This document shows positions 1 to 8,929 of a stretch of DNA of 64,000 nucleotides, piece by piece (within the stretch, counting starts at the first letter, position 1; each line of letters opens with the position of its first letter). The notes under the pieces were generated by a model that did no database searches, was not told the origin of the DNA, and saw only the letters and a program-made list of their open reading frames with translations. A program made the translations under genes and the position numbers. Location: positions 2,170,001-2,234,000 of the forward strand of contig NZ_JAUTBF010000001.1 in the NCBI RefSeq assembly GCF_030818955.1. Direction: 5' to 3'. This DNA comes from Microbacterium trichothecenolyticum. Its GTDB lineage: Bacteria; Actinomycetota; Actinomycetes; Actinomycetales; Microbacteriaceae.

Positions 1-1093
1 GGACGAACGCACCGGTCCCGGCGATCGCGGTCGTGAACACCGGGGTGTACAGGGCCGCGCCCAGGATGCCGACCACCGCGGCGTTCGCACCCCGCATCGC
101 CGAGCGCACCGACGCACGCCCGCGCAGGGCGTCCCAGAACGGCAGCACGCCCACCAGCACGAGCAAGCCGGGGAGGAAGATCGCGACGAGGGCGACCGCC
201 GCGCCGACGACGCCGCCCGGGCCCACGCCCGACACGGCGCCGAGGTAGGCGGCGAAGGTGAACAGCGGGCCCGGCACGGCCTGCGCCGCGCCGTAACCCG
301 AGAGGAACGCCTCGGGAGACACCCATCCGCTCTCGACGACGCCCGCCTGCAGCAGGGGCAGCACGACGTGCCCTCCCCCGAACACCAGGGCACCCGAGCG
401 GAAGAAGACATCGGCGAGCGCGAGCGCGCCCGAACCCGTCACCGAGGCGAGCACCGGGAGTCCGACGAGTCCGACGCCGGCCGCCACGAGGCACGCGATC
501 GCGACCGCCCGGGGTACACCGAACGCGACCAGGTGAGACCCGGGAGGCTCTTCGGTTCCGCGAAGGAGCAGCAGGCCCGCGAGGAACCCCACGGCCAGGG
601 CGCCGATCTGCCCGAGCGCTCCGGGCACGAGCAGGGCGAGGGCGAGGGCGACGACCGCGATGCCCGCGCGGCGCGCGTCGGGGGCGAGGGTGCGGGCCAT
701 CCCCCACACCGCGTGGGCGACGATCGCAACCGCGATGATCTTCAAACCCGACAGCACCCCGTCGCCGACGGAGCCGCCCACCAGCGCCGCGCCCGCCGCG
801 AACGCGACGAGCAGGACCGCCGAGGGCACCGTGAACCCGACGAAGGCGGCGAGAGCCCCGAGGGCGCCGGCACGCTGCAAGCCGATCGCGAAGCCGACCT
901 GGCTCGATGCGGGGCCCGGGAGGAACTGGCACAGCGCCACGAGGTCGGCGTAGGCGCGGTCGTCCATCCAGCGACGTCGCTCGACGAAGTCGGAGCGGAA
1001 ATAGCCCAGGTGCGCGACGGGACCACCGAACGATGTCACCCCCAAGCGCAGGAACGCGAGGAACACCTCGCTCACGCGGCCCGGTCGTTGCAT
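1..1093 (-). CDS. chrA: Chromate transporter, ChrA family (3' end cut by window)
   Basis: Membrane protein of the CHR family, which exports chromate or related oxyanions. The visible 364 residues begin MQRPGRVSEVFLAFLRLG and contain the family's N-terminal signature FGGPVAHLGYFR around residues 22-33. Two homologous halves follow, each rich in Gly/Ala/Val membrane segments; the second half carries FGGGHVVLPLLQ and FTFAAYLGA, the mirrored counterpart of the first. ChrA proteins are usually about 390-400 residues, so only the last few dozen residues are missing. The start ATG at 1093 is the first one in frame with the signature. The gene is followed downstream by nothing visible, and upstream lies a convergently unrelated oxidoreductase on the same strand 40 bp away. 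Substrate is inferred from family membership only. Confidence 0.88.
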   Translation of the reverse strand, partial: MQRPGRVSEVFLAFLRLGVTSFGGPVAHLGYFRSDFVERRRWMDDRAYADLVALCQFLPGPASSQVGFAIGLQRAGALGALAAFVGFTVPSAVLLVAFAAGAALVGGSVGDGVLSGLKIIAVAIVAHAVWGMARTLAPDARRAGIAVVALALALLVPGALGQIGALAVGFLAGLLLLRGTEEPPGSHLVAFGVPRAVAIACLVAAGVGLVGLPVLASVTGSGALALADVFFRSGALVFGGGHVVLPLLQAGVVESGWVSPEAFLSGYGAAQAVPGPLFTFAAYLGAVSGVGPGGVVGAAVALVAIFLPGLLVLVGVLPFWDALRGRASVRSAMRGANAAVVGILGAALYTPVFTTAIAGTGAFV

Positions 1094-1133
1094 CCCTCGA
1101 TCATCGCGGCGTCAGGCGAACAACGGGTGAATG

Positions 1134-2090
1134 TCACGACAAGGGAACGCGCAACAGCTCGTCCACGAGTCGGAGCGTCACCCCCGTGAGCTCCTGGTCC
1201 GTCGAGACGTCGCCACCGGCGATGCTGTCGCGCAGTCGCTCCACCTCACCGACCATCGGATTGGCCGGCGCGTCGACCTCGATCACCTCGACCTGCCCCT
1301 CTCGGGGCGAAACGGTGAGGCGTCGCGGCGCGTCGATCGCGTCGATCGACAGCGAACCCTGTTCCCCCTGGATCTCACTCGGCAGGCCGGTGTCGGTGAT
1401 CTTCGACCAAGCGACGTCGGCGACGAACCCGTCGTAGGCGGCGATCGCGCTGCCCAGGCCGTCGGTGCCGGAGGCGATACCCACGCGCACGCCCCGTATC
1501 GCGCGCGGCGCGCCGAAGAGTCGCACGAGGGCGTGCAGGGGATAGACGCCGAGATCGCGCAGCGCGCTCCCGCCGAGGGCGGGGTCGAAGATGTTCGTCT
1601 GCTCGCCCGCCAGCACGTGGTCGTAGCGGGCCGAGCGCTTCTCGTAGCGGAACGAGACGCGGCGGATCTCGCCCAACCGCGGCAGCGCCGCCCGTACCGC
1701 GGCGAGACCGGGGTCGTACGCCGTGCGCATGGCCTCCAGCAGCACGACGCCGCGCGCGCGGGCGTGAGACACCGCGGCATCCCACTCCCCCGCCGTCAGC
1801 ACCGCGGGCTTCTCCACGAGCACCGGGATGCCGGCATCCACCGCCGCACGCACCTGGTCGCCGTGCAGGGCGTTGGGGCTCGCGAGATACACGGCATCGA
1901 CATCGGAGGCGGCGAGCAGTTCGTCGAGGCCGACCGCGATGCCCGGTGCGCCGATCGCATCGGCGAACGCGCGGGCACGCCGGCCGTCGCGGGAGGCCAC
2001 CCGCGAAACCTCCACGCCCTCGAGCTCGCCCACCGCCTCGGCAAGGCGCTCCGAGATGCTGCTGGTGCCAACGATGCCGATGCGGATCAT
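1134..2090 (-). CDS. Gfo/Idh/MocA family NAD(P)-dependent oxidoreductase
   Basis: A 318-residue Rossmann-fold dehydrogenase. The protein starts MIRIGIVGTSSISERL, a GxxGxxx dinucleotide-binding loop right at the N terminus. The family motif EKPAVLTAGEWD (the Lys-Pro of the EKP signature) is visible near residue 96, followed by a C-terminal alpha/beta domain of the GFO_IDH_MocA type. An ATG at 2090 was chosen rather than longer forms because GGGAGGA lies just upstream and the Rossmann motif begins immediately. Members oxidise sugars, inositols or related polyols; nothing here reveals the substrate. The next gene is divergent, with a 104-bp gap that must hold both promoters. Confidence 0.9.
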   Translation of the reverse strand: MIRIGIVGTSSISERLAEAVGELEGVEVSRVASRDGRRARAFADAIGAPGIAVGLDELLAASDVDAVYLASPNALHGDQVRAAVDAGIPVLVEKPAVLTAGEWDAAVSHARARGVVLLEAMRTAYDPGLAAVRAALPRLGEIRRVSFRYEKRSARYDHVLAGEQTNIFDPALGGSALRDLGVYPLHALVRLFGAPRAIRGVRVGIASGTDGLGSAIAAYDGFVADVAWSKITDTGLPSEIQGEQGSLSIDAIDAPRRLTVSPREGQVEVIEVDAPANPMVGEVERLRDSIAGGDVSTDQELTGVTLRLVDELLRVPLS

Positions 2091-2194
2091 GGGTCCATCC
2101 TCCCGTCCGGGATGCGCTCGCAGAAACCGTCCCGGAAATGCGCGAATCGTCCCGGTATGATCGGCCGGGTTCGCCACCCGAAGCCCGAGGCACC

Positions 2195-3349
2195 ATGACC
2201 ACCACCCGCGCACAGCACCGTCGCCGCGTCTCCCGGCGTGCCCGCGCCCGGCGAACGCTCTTCGCCTCCGTCGCCATCGTCCTCATCGCCGGAGGCGTCA
2301 CGGCCTTCGCGCTGACCCGCGGCCAGGCCGGTTCGCCCGTGGCCGACGCCCCCTCGGCCCTCGACACCCCCTCGGCCACGCCGACGCCCACTCCCACGCC
2401 GCTCACCGCCGCCCAACAGCTGCTCGCCACCACGACCGACACCAAAGCGTGTGCGGTGTCGTTCCAGGGCGAGGGCATCTCGATCGCCCCCGCGCTGCAG
2501 TCCGAGGGCACCCGCTACCAGGCTCTGCCCATCCCCCGCGCCGACGGCCGCGTCTTCGCCGGGTGGTACGCGACGCCCGCCGACGCGACCGCGATGAACC
2601 TGCCCGCCCGTCTGAACGGCGCCGACCTCGTCTCGTGCACGGACCGGGAGCGGACGCTGTTCGCCGGGTGGACGACGCCGGCAGCGAACGAGGCCGAGAA
2701 TGCCGGCATCCCGATCCTGATGTACCACCAGTTCACCCGGAACCCCGAGGGCGAAGACAACTGGCTCCGGCTGAACTACGCCTACATCGGCGACTTCGAC
2801 GCGCAGATGGCCTATATCCAGGAGTCCGGCTTCTACCTGCCCACCTGGGACGAGCTCAGCGCCTTCATCGACGGCCAGCTGTTCCTGCCGAAGCACTCGG
2901 TCATCATCACCGACGACGACGCGGACAGCTCGTGGCTCGAGCTCGCGGCGCCGATCGTCGACGCACGAAAGCTCCTCACGACGTCGTTCGTCATCACGTC
3001 GGCGCGTACCGAGCCCACCCCGAATCAGTGGGTGCTGCAGCGCTCGCACACGCACGACATGCACCGCGCCGGCGCCAACGGCAAGGGCCGCATGGTCAAC
3101 GAGGATGCCGACACGATCGCCGCGGACCTGGAGAAATCCGCCGAGATCCTCGGGGTGAAAGAAGTCGTGGCCTACCCCTACGGGCACTACAACGAAACGA
3201 CCAAAGAGGGCATGCGCAAAGCCGGCTTCGAGCTGGGCCGCACGATCGAGTCGGGCTATGTGCGCATCGGCACCGACAAGCTCGCACTCCCCGTCGTGCG
3301 GATGAACTACGGCATGAAGGTCGACGACCTGAAGGAATACATCGGCTGA
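2195..3349 (+). CDS. Membrane-anchored polysaccharide deacetylase (NodB homology)
   Basis: A 384-residue extracytoplasmic enzyme, probably removing N- or O-acetyl groups from cell-wall or capsular glycan. An Arg-rich cytoplasmic start is followed by one transmembrane segment (about residues 24-45) and a Thr/Pro linker. A short region with two F-A-G-W repeats resembling InlB-type beta repeats comes next (about residues 110-165). The NodB-type catalytic domain starts at ILMYHQF. Its metal/catalytic motifs are visible: TDDDADSS near residue 237 and SHTHDMH near residue 284 (the His-x3-His zinc pair), then AYPYGHYN. The ATG at 2195 follows CCCGAGGCACC and gives a proper N-in membrane anchor. Substrate is not determinable. 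Confidence 0.88.
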   Translation: MTTTRAQHRRRVSRRARARRTLFASVAIVLIAGGVTAFALTRGQAGSPVADAPSALDTPSATPTPTPTPLTAAQQLLATTTDTKACAVSFQGEGISIAPALQSEGTRYQALPIPRADGRVFAGWYATPADATAMNLPARLNGADLVSCTDRERTLFAGWTTPAANEAENAGIPILMYHQFTRNPEGEDNWLRLNYAYIGDFDAQMAYIQESGFYLPTWDELSAFIDGQLFLPKHSVIITDDDADSSWLELAAPIVDARKLLTTSFVITSARTEPTPNQWVLQRSHTHDMHRAGANGKGRMVNEDADTIAADLEKSAEILGVKEVVAYPYGHYNETTKEGMRKAGFELGRTIESGYVRIGTDKLALPVVRMNYGMKVDDLKEYIG

Positions 3350-3486
3350 ACCCCCGGCGGGTCTGCTCCTCCCCATGGGTGAAACACCCGGTACCTCTCA
3401 GGTAACTCCGAAATAATGCGGGATCGAGCACGCGTCGGCCCTTCTACGCTGTGTACTTCCGCCTTACTGAGAAAACGCGAGCATCC

Positions 3487-4614
3487 ATGCAACTTTCCGT
3501 CATCGTTCCGACCTTCAATGAGGGTCCCAACGTCGCCGAGCTCGTGCGGCGGACGGCACAGGCGTTGGTCGGTCGCGAGGTCGAGGTGATCTTCGTCGAC
3601 GACTCCACCGACGACACCCCCGACATCATCCGCGCGGTCGCGGCGACGGCGACGATCCCGGTGCGCCTGATCCACCGCGACGACCCCGTGGGCGGGCTCG
3701 GCGGCGCCGTCGTCGAGGGGATCCGCGCGGCGGCATCCGAGTACTGCGTCGTCATGGACGGCGACCTGCAGCACCCGCCCGAGGTCATCGCCGACCTGCT
3801 CGCCCGCGTCGAAGAAGGCGACGCCGACGTGGTCGTGGCCTCGCGATACATCGCCGGCGGCACCTCCGACGGGCTCGCCAACGCGGTGCGCACCACCGTG
3901 TCACGGGCGTCGACGCTGCTGACCAAGGCGATGTTCCCGAAGAAGCTGCACAACTGCTCCGACCCCATGACCGGGTTCTTCCTCATCGACCGCCGCGCGC
4001 TCGAGGTCGACGAACTGCGCCCGCGCGGGTTCAAGATCCTGCTCGAGATCCTCGCCCGCAAACAGATGCGCGTCGCCGAGGTGCCGTTCTCGTTCGCGCC
4101 GCGCTTCGCCGGGGAATCCAAGGCCTCGTTCAGCCAGGGCATGCGCTTCCTCACCCAGCTGACCATGCTGCGCTTCGGCCGCATGTCGGCATTCGCGATC
4201 GTGGGCGGTCTGGGCGCCGTCGCCAACCTCGTCATCATGTGGGCACTGACCGCGGTGGGCGTGCAGTACATCGTCGCCGCGATCGTCGCCAGCGTCATCA
4301 CGATCGTCGCCAACTTCCTCGCACTCGAATACCTCGTCTTCGCCGACATGCGGCAGGAGTCGGGGCTCATGCGCCACCGCTTCATCAAGTCGTTCACGTT
4401 CAACGGCGTCGAAGCGATCGTGCGAATCCCCGTCATCTGGCTGCTCGTGAACCAAGCGCACATCCAGAGCGTCGTCGCAGCCGCCCTCACCCTGATCGCC
4501 GCGTTCGTCGTACGCTTCGTCTTCCACGCCCTCGTCGTCTACGCCCCCACCAAGAGCCGCGTCGGCAAAGCCGTCCGCGCCATCGAACCCCTCGAAGACG
4601 AACTCACCGCCTGA
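3487..4614 (+). CDS. GT2 glycosyltransferase fused to GtrA-like membrane domain (polyprenol-phosphate mannosyltransferase-like)
   Basis: A 375-residue protein. The N-terminal ~230 residues are a family 2 glycosyltransferase with VIVPTFNEGPN, VIFVDDSTDD and the metal-binding VMDGDLQHPPE. This domain resembles dolichol/polyprenol-phosphate mannosyl- or glucosyltransferases. The C-terminal ~130 residues are a four-helix GtrA-type domain beginning FAIVGGLGAVANL, thought to flip or anchor lipid-linked sugars. The likely reaction is transfer of a hexose from a nucleotide or GDP sugar to polyprenyl phosphate at the membrane. The ATG at 3487 starts exactly at the GT2 beta strand; the in-frame upstream codons have no family similarity. 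It stands apart from its neighbours and is probably monocistronic. Confidence 0.9.
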   Translation: MQLSVIVPTFNEGPNVAELVRRTAQALVGREVEVIFVDDSTDDTPDIIRAVAATATIPVRLIHRDDPVGGLGGAVVEGIRAAASEYCVVMDGDLQHPPEVIADLLARVEEGDADVVVASRYIAGGTSDGLANAVRTTVSRASTLLTKAMFPKKLHNCSDPMTGFFLIDRRALEVDELRPRGFKILLEILARKQMRVAEVPFSFAPRFAGESKASFSQGMRFLTQLTMLRFGRMSAFAIVGGLGAVANLVIMWALTAVGVQYIVAAIVASVITIVANFLALEYLVFADMRQESGLMRHRFIKSFTFNGVEAIVRIPVIWLLVNQAHIQSVVAAALTLIAAFVVRFVFHALVVYAPTKSRVGKAVRAIEPLEDELTA

Positions 4615-4648
4615 CACCGGGCGGGCACGAGCGGCGTACGCTGGAACC

Positions 4649-4906
4649 ATGTCCAGCGAAGCCCCCATCCGTATGTTCGGCGCCGACTGGTGCCGTGACT
4701 GCATCCGCACCAAGAAGCAGCTCGACGAGCTCGGCGTCGCGTACGAGTACGTCGACCTCGTGGCCGAACCCGCCGCAGCCGATGTCGCGAAGGAGATCTC
4801 GGGCCGCACGAGCATCCCCGTCGTCGTCTACCCCGACTCCAGCCATCACGTCGAGCCGTCGAACGCCGACGTCGAGGCCAAGTTGCGCGAGCTGTCGCTG
4901 ATCTGA
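4649..4906 (+). CDS. Glutaredoxin-like / mycoredoxin-type thiol oxidoreductase
   Basis: An 85-residue thioredoxin-fold protein with an N-terminal active site WCRDC (CxxC, about residues 14-18), the cis-proline segment TSIPVVVYPDSS and the trailing SNADVEAKL helix. Length and motifs match the short actinobacterial glutaredoxins that use mycothiol (mycoredoxins), where the motif is commonly WCGYC or close to it. It probably reduces protein or low-molecular-weight mixed disulfides in the cytosol. It lies 34 bp after the glycosyltransferase and 10 bp before the broken amidohydrolase, so co-transcription is possible. The cofactor is inferred from lineage. Confidence 0.9.
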   Translation: MSSEAPIRMFGADWCRDCIRTKKQLDELGVAYEYVDLVAEPAAADVAKEISGRTSIPVVVYPDSSHHVEPSNADVEAKLRELSLI

Positions 4907-4916
4907 CCCGGTCGGC

Positions 4917-5686
4917 ATGGCCCTCACCACCGCGTGGCCGGTGCGCCGCGCGCTCACCGGCGAGGCGGGCACGGCGTTGCCCGCCTTCGTCGACCATCAC
5001 GTGCACCTGCATCTCATCGATGCCGCGGCGCTGCCGTCCCGCGGCATCGCCGCGGTGGTCGATCTGGGAGGCGACCCCGCAGCCCTCGCGCGTCACGCGG
5101 CGGGTCTGCCGCGCGTCGCGTATGCCGGCGCGTTCCTGACGGCCCCCGGTGGCCACCCGCGAGGGCGGGCGTGGGCGCCGGCCGCCATCGTGCACGAGGT
5201 GTGGTCGTCGTCGCGCACGCCCAGGGAGCGCGTCAGGTCGAGCGGGCGGTCGAGGCCGGCGCCACCGCACTCGCACACACCCCGTTCGACGCACCGGTGT
5301 CACGCCACCTGCTCTCGCGAGCCGTCGCGGCGGGCCAGGTATGGATCTCGACCCTCGACATCCACCGCGGTGCCGCGCGGGCACAGGCCATCGCCAACCT
5401 GCGGGCCTTCGCCGCTCGCGGGGGACGCGTGCTCTACGGCACCGATCTCGGCAACGGTCCGCTGCCCCTCGGCGTCAACCGTCGAGAACTGCTCGCCCTT
5501 GACGAGGCCGGCATCCACGGCGACGCACTCGTGAGCACCCTCACCGACCCGTGGCCGGCCGCCTCACCGTTGGACACCGTGTCGACGTTCATCGCGGGCG
5601 CCGCCCCCGCCTCCCCCGACGACGTACCGACGTGGCTGAGCCGCGCCGCCGTCGTCCCGACCGAGGAGCTCGCCCGTGCCGGCTGA
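4917..5686 (+). pseudogene. Amidohydrolase family protein, internal deletion plus frame change
   Basis: The first frame (4917 to about 5201) reads as an amidohydrolase N terminus with FVDHHVHLH (metal-binding HxH) and later WAPAAIVHEV. The remainder (about 5201-5686) is in another frame and begins VVVVAHAQGARQ, continuing through ALAHTPFDAPVS, LYGTDLGNGPLPLG and a normal family C terminus. In amidohydrolases of this type a segment of some tens of residues, holding the metal-bridging region, lies between these two blocks. Here they are directly abutted, so the gene appears to have lost that segment and its frame. The two blocks otherwise look well conserved, so the lesion seems recent. Assembly collapse is the alternative. 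Its stop overlaps the kynureninase start by 11 bp. Confidence 0.7.
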
Positions 5687-6918
5687 ACACGCGTACGACG
5701 CAGAGGCAGCGGCGCTCGACGCCGCCGACCCGCTCGCCGCTCATCGCGCCGCGTTCGTCGGCGCAGAAACACCGCTCGTCTACTTCGACGGCAACTCACT
5801 GGGCCGCCCGCCACGCGCCACGGCCGAGCGGCTGTCGCGCTTCGTCACCGAGGAGTGGGGCGGGCGCCTCATCCGCGGCTGGGACGAGAACTGGATGGAA
5901 CTCCCCTTCCTCATCGGCGATCGCATCGGCGGCCTGGCCCTCGGAGCGGCCGCCGGTCAGACCGTGATCGGCGACTCCACGACCGTGCTGCTGTACAAGC
6001 TCCTGCGCGCGGCCCTCGACGCGCAGTCCGCCCTCGACCCCGAGCGCGTCGAGATCGTCGTGGGCCGTGACGATTTCCCCACCGACCGCTACCTCGTCGA
6101 GGGCATCGCCGCCGAGCGCGGCGCCCGAGTCGTGTGGATCGAGGTCGACACCGCGCGAGGAGTGGATGCCGATCTGCTCCGCGCCGCCGTGGGTCCCCGC
6201 ACCGCGGTGGTGCTGCTGAGTCACGTGTCATACCGCTCCGGCTTCCTCGCCGACGGCCCCGGCCTCACCGCCATCGCGCACCAGGCCGGCGCGCTCGTGC
6301 TGTGGGACCTGTGCCATTCGGCCGGGTCCGTGTCCGTCGAACTCGATGCCTGGGGCGCCGACCTGGCCGTGGGATGCACCTACAAGTACCTCAACGGCGG
6401 GCCCGGGTCGCCGGCGTTCGCCTATGTCGCCGCGCGGCATCAGGCGACGCTCACGCAGCCCGGTGCAGGGGTGGATGGGGGCGGCCGACGTCTTCTCGAT
6501 GGGGCCCGTGTACCGCCCGGCCGACGGCATGCGCCGTTTCCTGTCGGGAACACCGCCGGTGCTGGCGATGGTGGCGATGCAGGACACGCTCGATCTGCTC
6601 GCGGCGGCCGGTATCGCCGCGGTGCGCGAGAAGTCGGTCGCGCTGACCGAGTTCGCGCTGCGCGTGGCCGACGGCATCCTGCATCCGCTGGGCGTGCGGC
6701 TGGCCTCGCCACGCGATCCCGCCGAGCGCGGCGGCCACGTGACGCTCTCGCATCCGGCGATGCGCGCCGTGACCGCGCGGCTGTGGGCGGGCGACGTGAT
6801 CCCCGACTACCGCGACCCGCACGGTCTGCGCATCGGACTGTCGCCCCTGTCGACGAGCTTCGCCGAGACACTCGCCGGCATGCGAGCCATCGCCGAAGCG
6901 GTGCACGCCGAGGCCTGA
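5676..6918 (+). pseudogene. kynU: Kynureninase, frameshifted by one inserted C
   Basis: Kynureninase (EC 3.7.1.3) splits kynurenine to anthranilate and alanine using PLP. From the GTG at 5676 the protein reads YFDGNSLGRPP, LIRGWDENW, LLYKLLRAAL, LWDLCHSAGS and the PLP lysine in GCTYKYLNGGPG (K237). The frame then breaks at 6459-6461: CAGCCCGGTGCAGGGG should read CAGCCGGTGCAGGGG to give the invariant QPVQGWMG. The rest of the enzyme (FSMGPVYRPADGMRRFLSG to the stop at 6918) is intact in the next frame. The restored product would be about 413 residues, the normal length. As written the protein would run out of frame after about residue 262. One extra C is as likely a sequencing error as a mutation. 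No other tryptophan-degradation gene is present. Confidence 0.85.
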
Positions 6919-6989
6919 GCCAGCGGGCTCCCGGTCGGTTCACGAAAACGACCGAGGGACCTCGAACCACCGCGGGCTAGCCTCGAACG

Positions 6990-8738
6990 GTGATCGATCC
7001 GCTCCTCATCGTCGTCGTGGGCGTGGTGGTGGTCGCCCTCGCAACGGTCATCGCGCCGCGCTTCAACATCGCCGGCCCCCTCGTTCTGCTGGCCATCGGT
7101 GCCGGGGTGAGTCTGCTGCCGTTCGTGCCGGCCTTCACGCTCGACCCCGAGGTACTGCTCGTGGGAGTGCTGCCCCCTCTGCTGTACTCGGCGGCCGTGC
7201 AGCTGCCGGCCGTGGAGTTCCGCCGCGATTTCGCCCCCATCGCCGGCCTCTCGGTGCTGCTGGTGGTGCTCAGCTCGCTCGCGCTCGGGCTGTTCTTCTG
7301 GGCGGTCGTCCCCGGTCTCGGCCTCGCCCTCGCGATCGCCCTCGGCGCGATCCTGAGCCCCACGGATGCCGTGGCCACCTCGATCGCCAAACGCCTGGGC
7401 ATCTCGCCGCGTGTGGTGACGATGCTCGAGGGCGAGAGCCTGCTGAACGACGCGACGGCCCTGGTGCTCCTGCGCACGGCGGTCGCCGCCGTGGCATCCG
7501 GTTTCGCCTTCGGCGATGCCCTGACGAACTTCGCGTGGGCGGTCGTCGTCGCCCTCGTGCTGGGCGCGGTCGTCGGGTGGGTCAACCTGCGCGTGCGGGA
7601 GCGGGTGATCAACTCCGCCGCCAACACCGCGCTGAGTTTCACCGTGCCCTTCATCGCGTACCTGCCGACCGAGCACCTCGGCGGCTCGGGGCTCGTGGCG
7701 GCGGTCGTTGCGGGGATCGTGACCGGCCAGGGCGCAGCTCGGCGCTTCACCCCCGAACAGCGCATGAGCGACCGACTCAACTGGCGCACCATCGAGCTCA
7801 TCCTCGAGGGCGGCGTCTTCCTCGCGTTCGGCCTCGAGCTGAAAGACATCGTCACGAGCAACCTGCGTGAGCACGAGGGGCTCTGGCACGGCACGTGGCT
7901 GGCCCTGTCGGCCCTCGGCATCACGCTCGTCGTGCGCGGGCTCTGGGTGGCGGGTCTGGTCTGGGTGCAGGGGCGCCGCAGCCGCAGGCTGGGGCTGCAT
8001 CAGGGACGCATCGAAGACGCGCAGCAGCGCCTCGACCGCTTCGAACAGGCCTACCGAAACGGCTCGATCGACGCGCGCGGCCGCGGCGACGACCCGGCTC
8101 GGGCAGCGCGACGCATCGGGTGGATGCGGCGCCGGATCTCGCGCACCATGGCCGATCTCGACTACTACCGCGGCACGCCGCTGGGGGCACGGCACGGCGC
8201 GGTCATCGTGTGGGCCGGCATGCGTGGGGTCGTCACCCTCGCCGCCGCGCAGACACTGCCCGAGGACACCACGCAGCGCCCACTGCTCATCTTCGTCGCT
8301 TTCCTCGTCGCCCTGTTCAGCCTGGTGCTGCAGGGGCTCACGCTGCCGGCCGTCGTTCGCGCGGTCGGTTTGGCCGGCGATGGCGGAGAGGGCCCCTCGC
8401 GCGAGGAGCAACAGTCGCTCGACGCGGAGCTCAGGGCGGCGGCCACCGACGCCCTGCGAGCGGGCTCGCTGGTGCGCCGCGACGGCGAGGCCTTTCCCGC
8501 CGACATCGTCGAACGCGCCGGAGCGCGACTGGCGCAGCCGCCCGACGACGAGGCCACGCACCGGGTGCGGGATCTGCTCGAACTGCGTCTGGCCTCGCTC
8601 GAGGCGATGCGCCGACGATTGCAGGATCTGGGCCACGATGGCCGGTACAGCACCGCCGCCCTGCGTCACGCCCTGGCGGAGCTCGACGCCGATCAGATCA
8701 GCCTCGAGCTGCGCCTCGACGACGGCCAGGACGACTGA
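6990..8738 (+). CDS. CPA1 family Na+/H+ antiporter
   Basis: A 582-residue membrane protein with about twelve hydrophobic segments in the first ~430 residues and a ~150-residue hydrophilic C terminus. CPA1 (NhaP/NhaE-like) signatures are visible: GVLPPLLYSAA, the ion-binding GAILSPTDAVATS, and LEGESLLNDATALV, with WAGMRGVVTLAAA in the later helices. Exchange of Na+ (or K+) for H+ across the cytoplasmic membrane follows from the family. GTG at 6990 is used because no ATG precedes the first membrane helix. The 71-bp gap upstream is spacer only. The acidic/Arg-rich tail is typical of regulatory domains in this family. Confidence 0.92.
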   Translation: MIDPLLIVVVGVVVVALATVIAPRFNIAGPLVLLAIGAGVSLLPFVPAFTLDPEVLLVGVLPPLLYSAAVQLPAVEFRRDFAPIAGLSVLLVVLSSLALGLFFWAVVPGLGLALAIALGAILSPTDAVATSIAKRLGISPRVVTMLEGESLLNDATALVLLRTAVAAVASGFAFGDALTNFAWAVVVALVLGAVVGWVNLRVRERVINSAANTALSFTVPFIAYLPTEHLGGSGLVAAVVAGIVTGQGAARRFTPEQRMSDRLNWRTIELILEGGVFLAFGLELKDIVTSNLREHEGLWHGTWLALSALGITLVVRGLWVAGLVWVQGRRSRRLGLHQGRIEDAQQRLDRFEQAYRNGSIDARGRGDDPARAARRIGWMRRRISRTMADLDYYRGTPLGARHGAVIVWAGMRGVVTLAAAQTLPEDTTQRPLLIFVAFLVALFSLVLQGLTLPAVVRAVGLAGDGGEGPSREEQQSLDAELRAAATDALRAGSLVRRDGEAFPADIVERAGARLAQPPDDEATHRVRDLLELRLASLEAMRRRLQDLGHDGRYSTAALRHALAELDADQISLELRLDDGQDD

Positions 8739-8929
8739 GGCGCATGCGGTTCCGCGGAATCCGCGGTAACGAGCACGCGACCGGACGACTCGGCACCGAC
8801 AGCGAGGTCGCCACGCACATCGCGACGGGCTCGCGTCGCCGGTGGGAAGCCTCGCCATCGGATGACGATGGATGGCTGCCCCCGCCGTATCGCAGCGCGC
8901 ATGCGGCACAATGGTGGCGGAGGTTTCCC

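Noticed and set aside
4917..6918. Two frameshifts as programmed ribosomal frameshifting
   Set aside because: There is no slippery heptamer or downstream pseudoknot, and the amidohydrolase junction lacks a conserved segment as well as its frame.
8744..8929. Longer N terminus for the resolvase-like protein
   Set aside because: The frame is open, but GGAGG at 8919-8923 places the start at 8930 and the upstream residues are Arg/Ser-rich filler.
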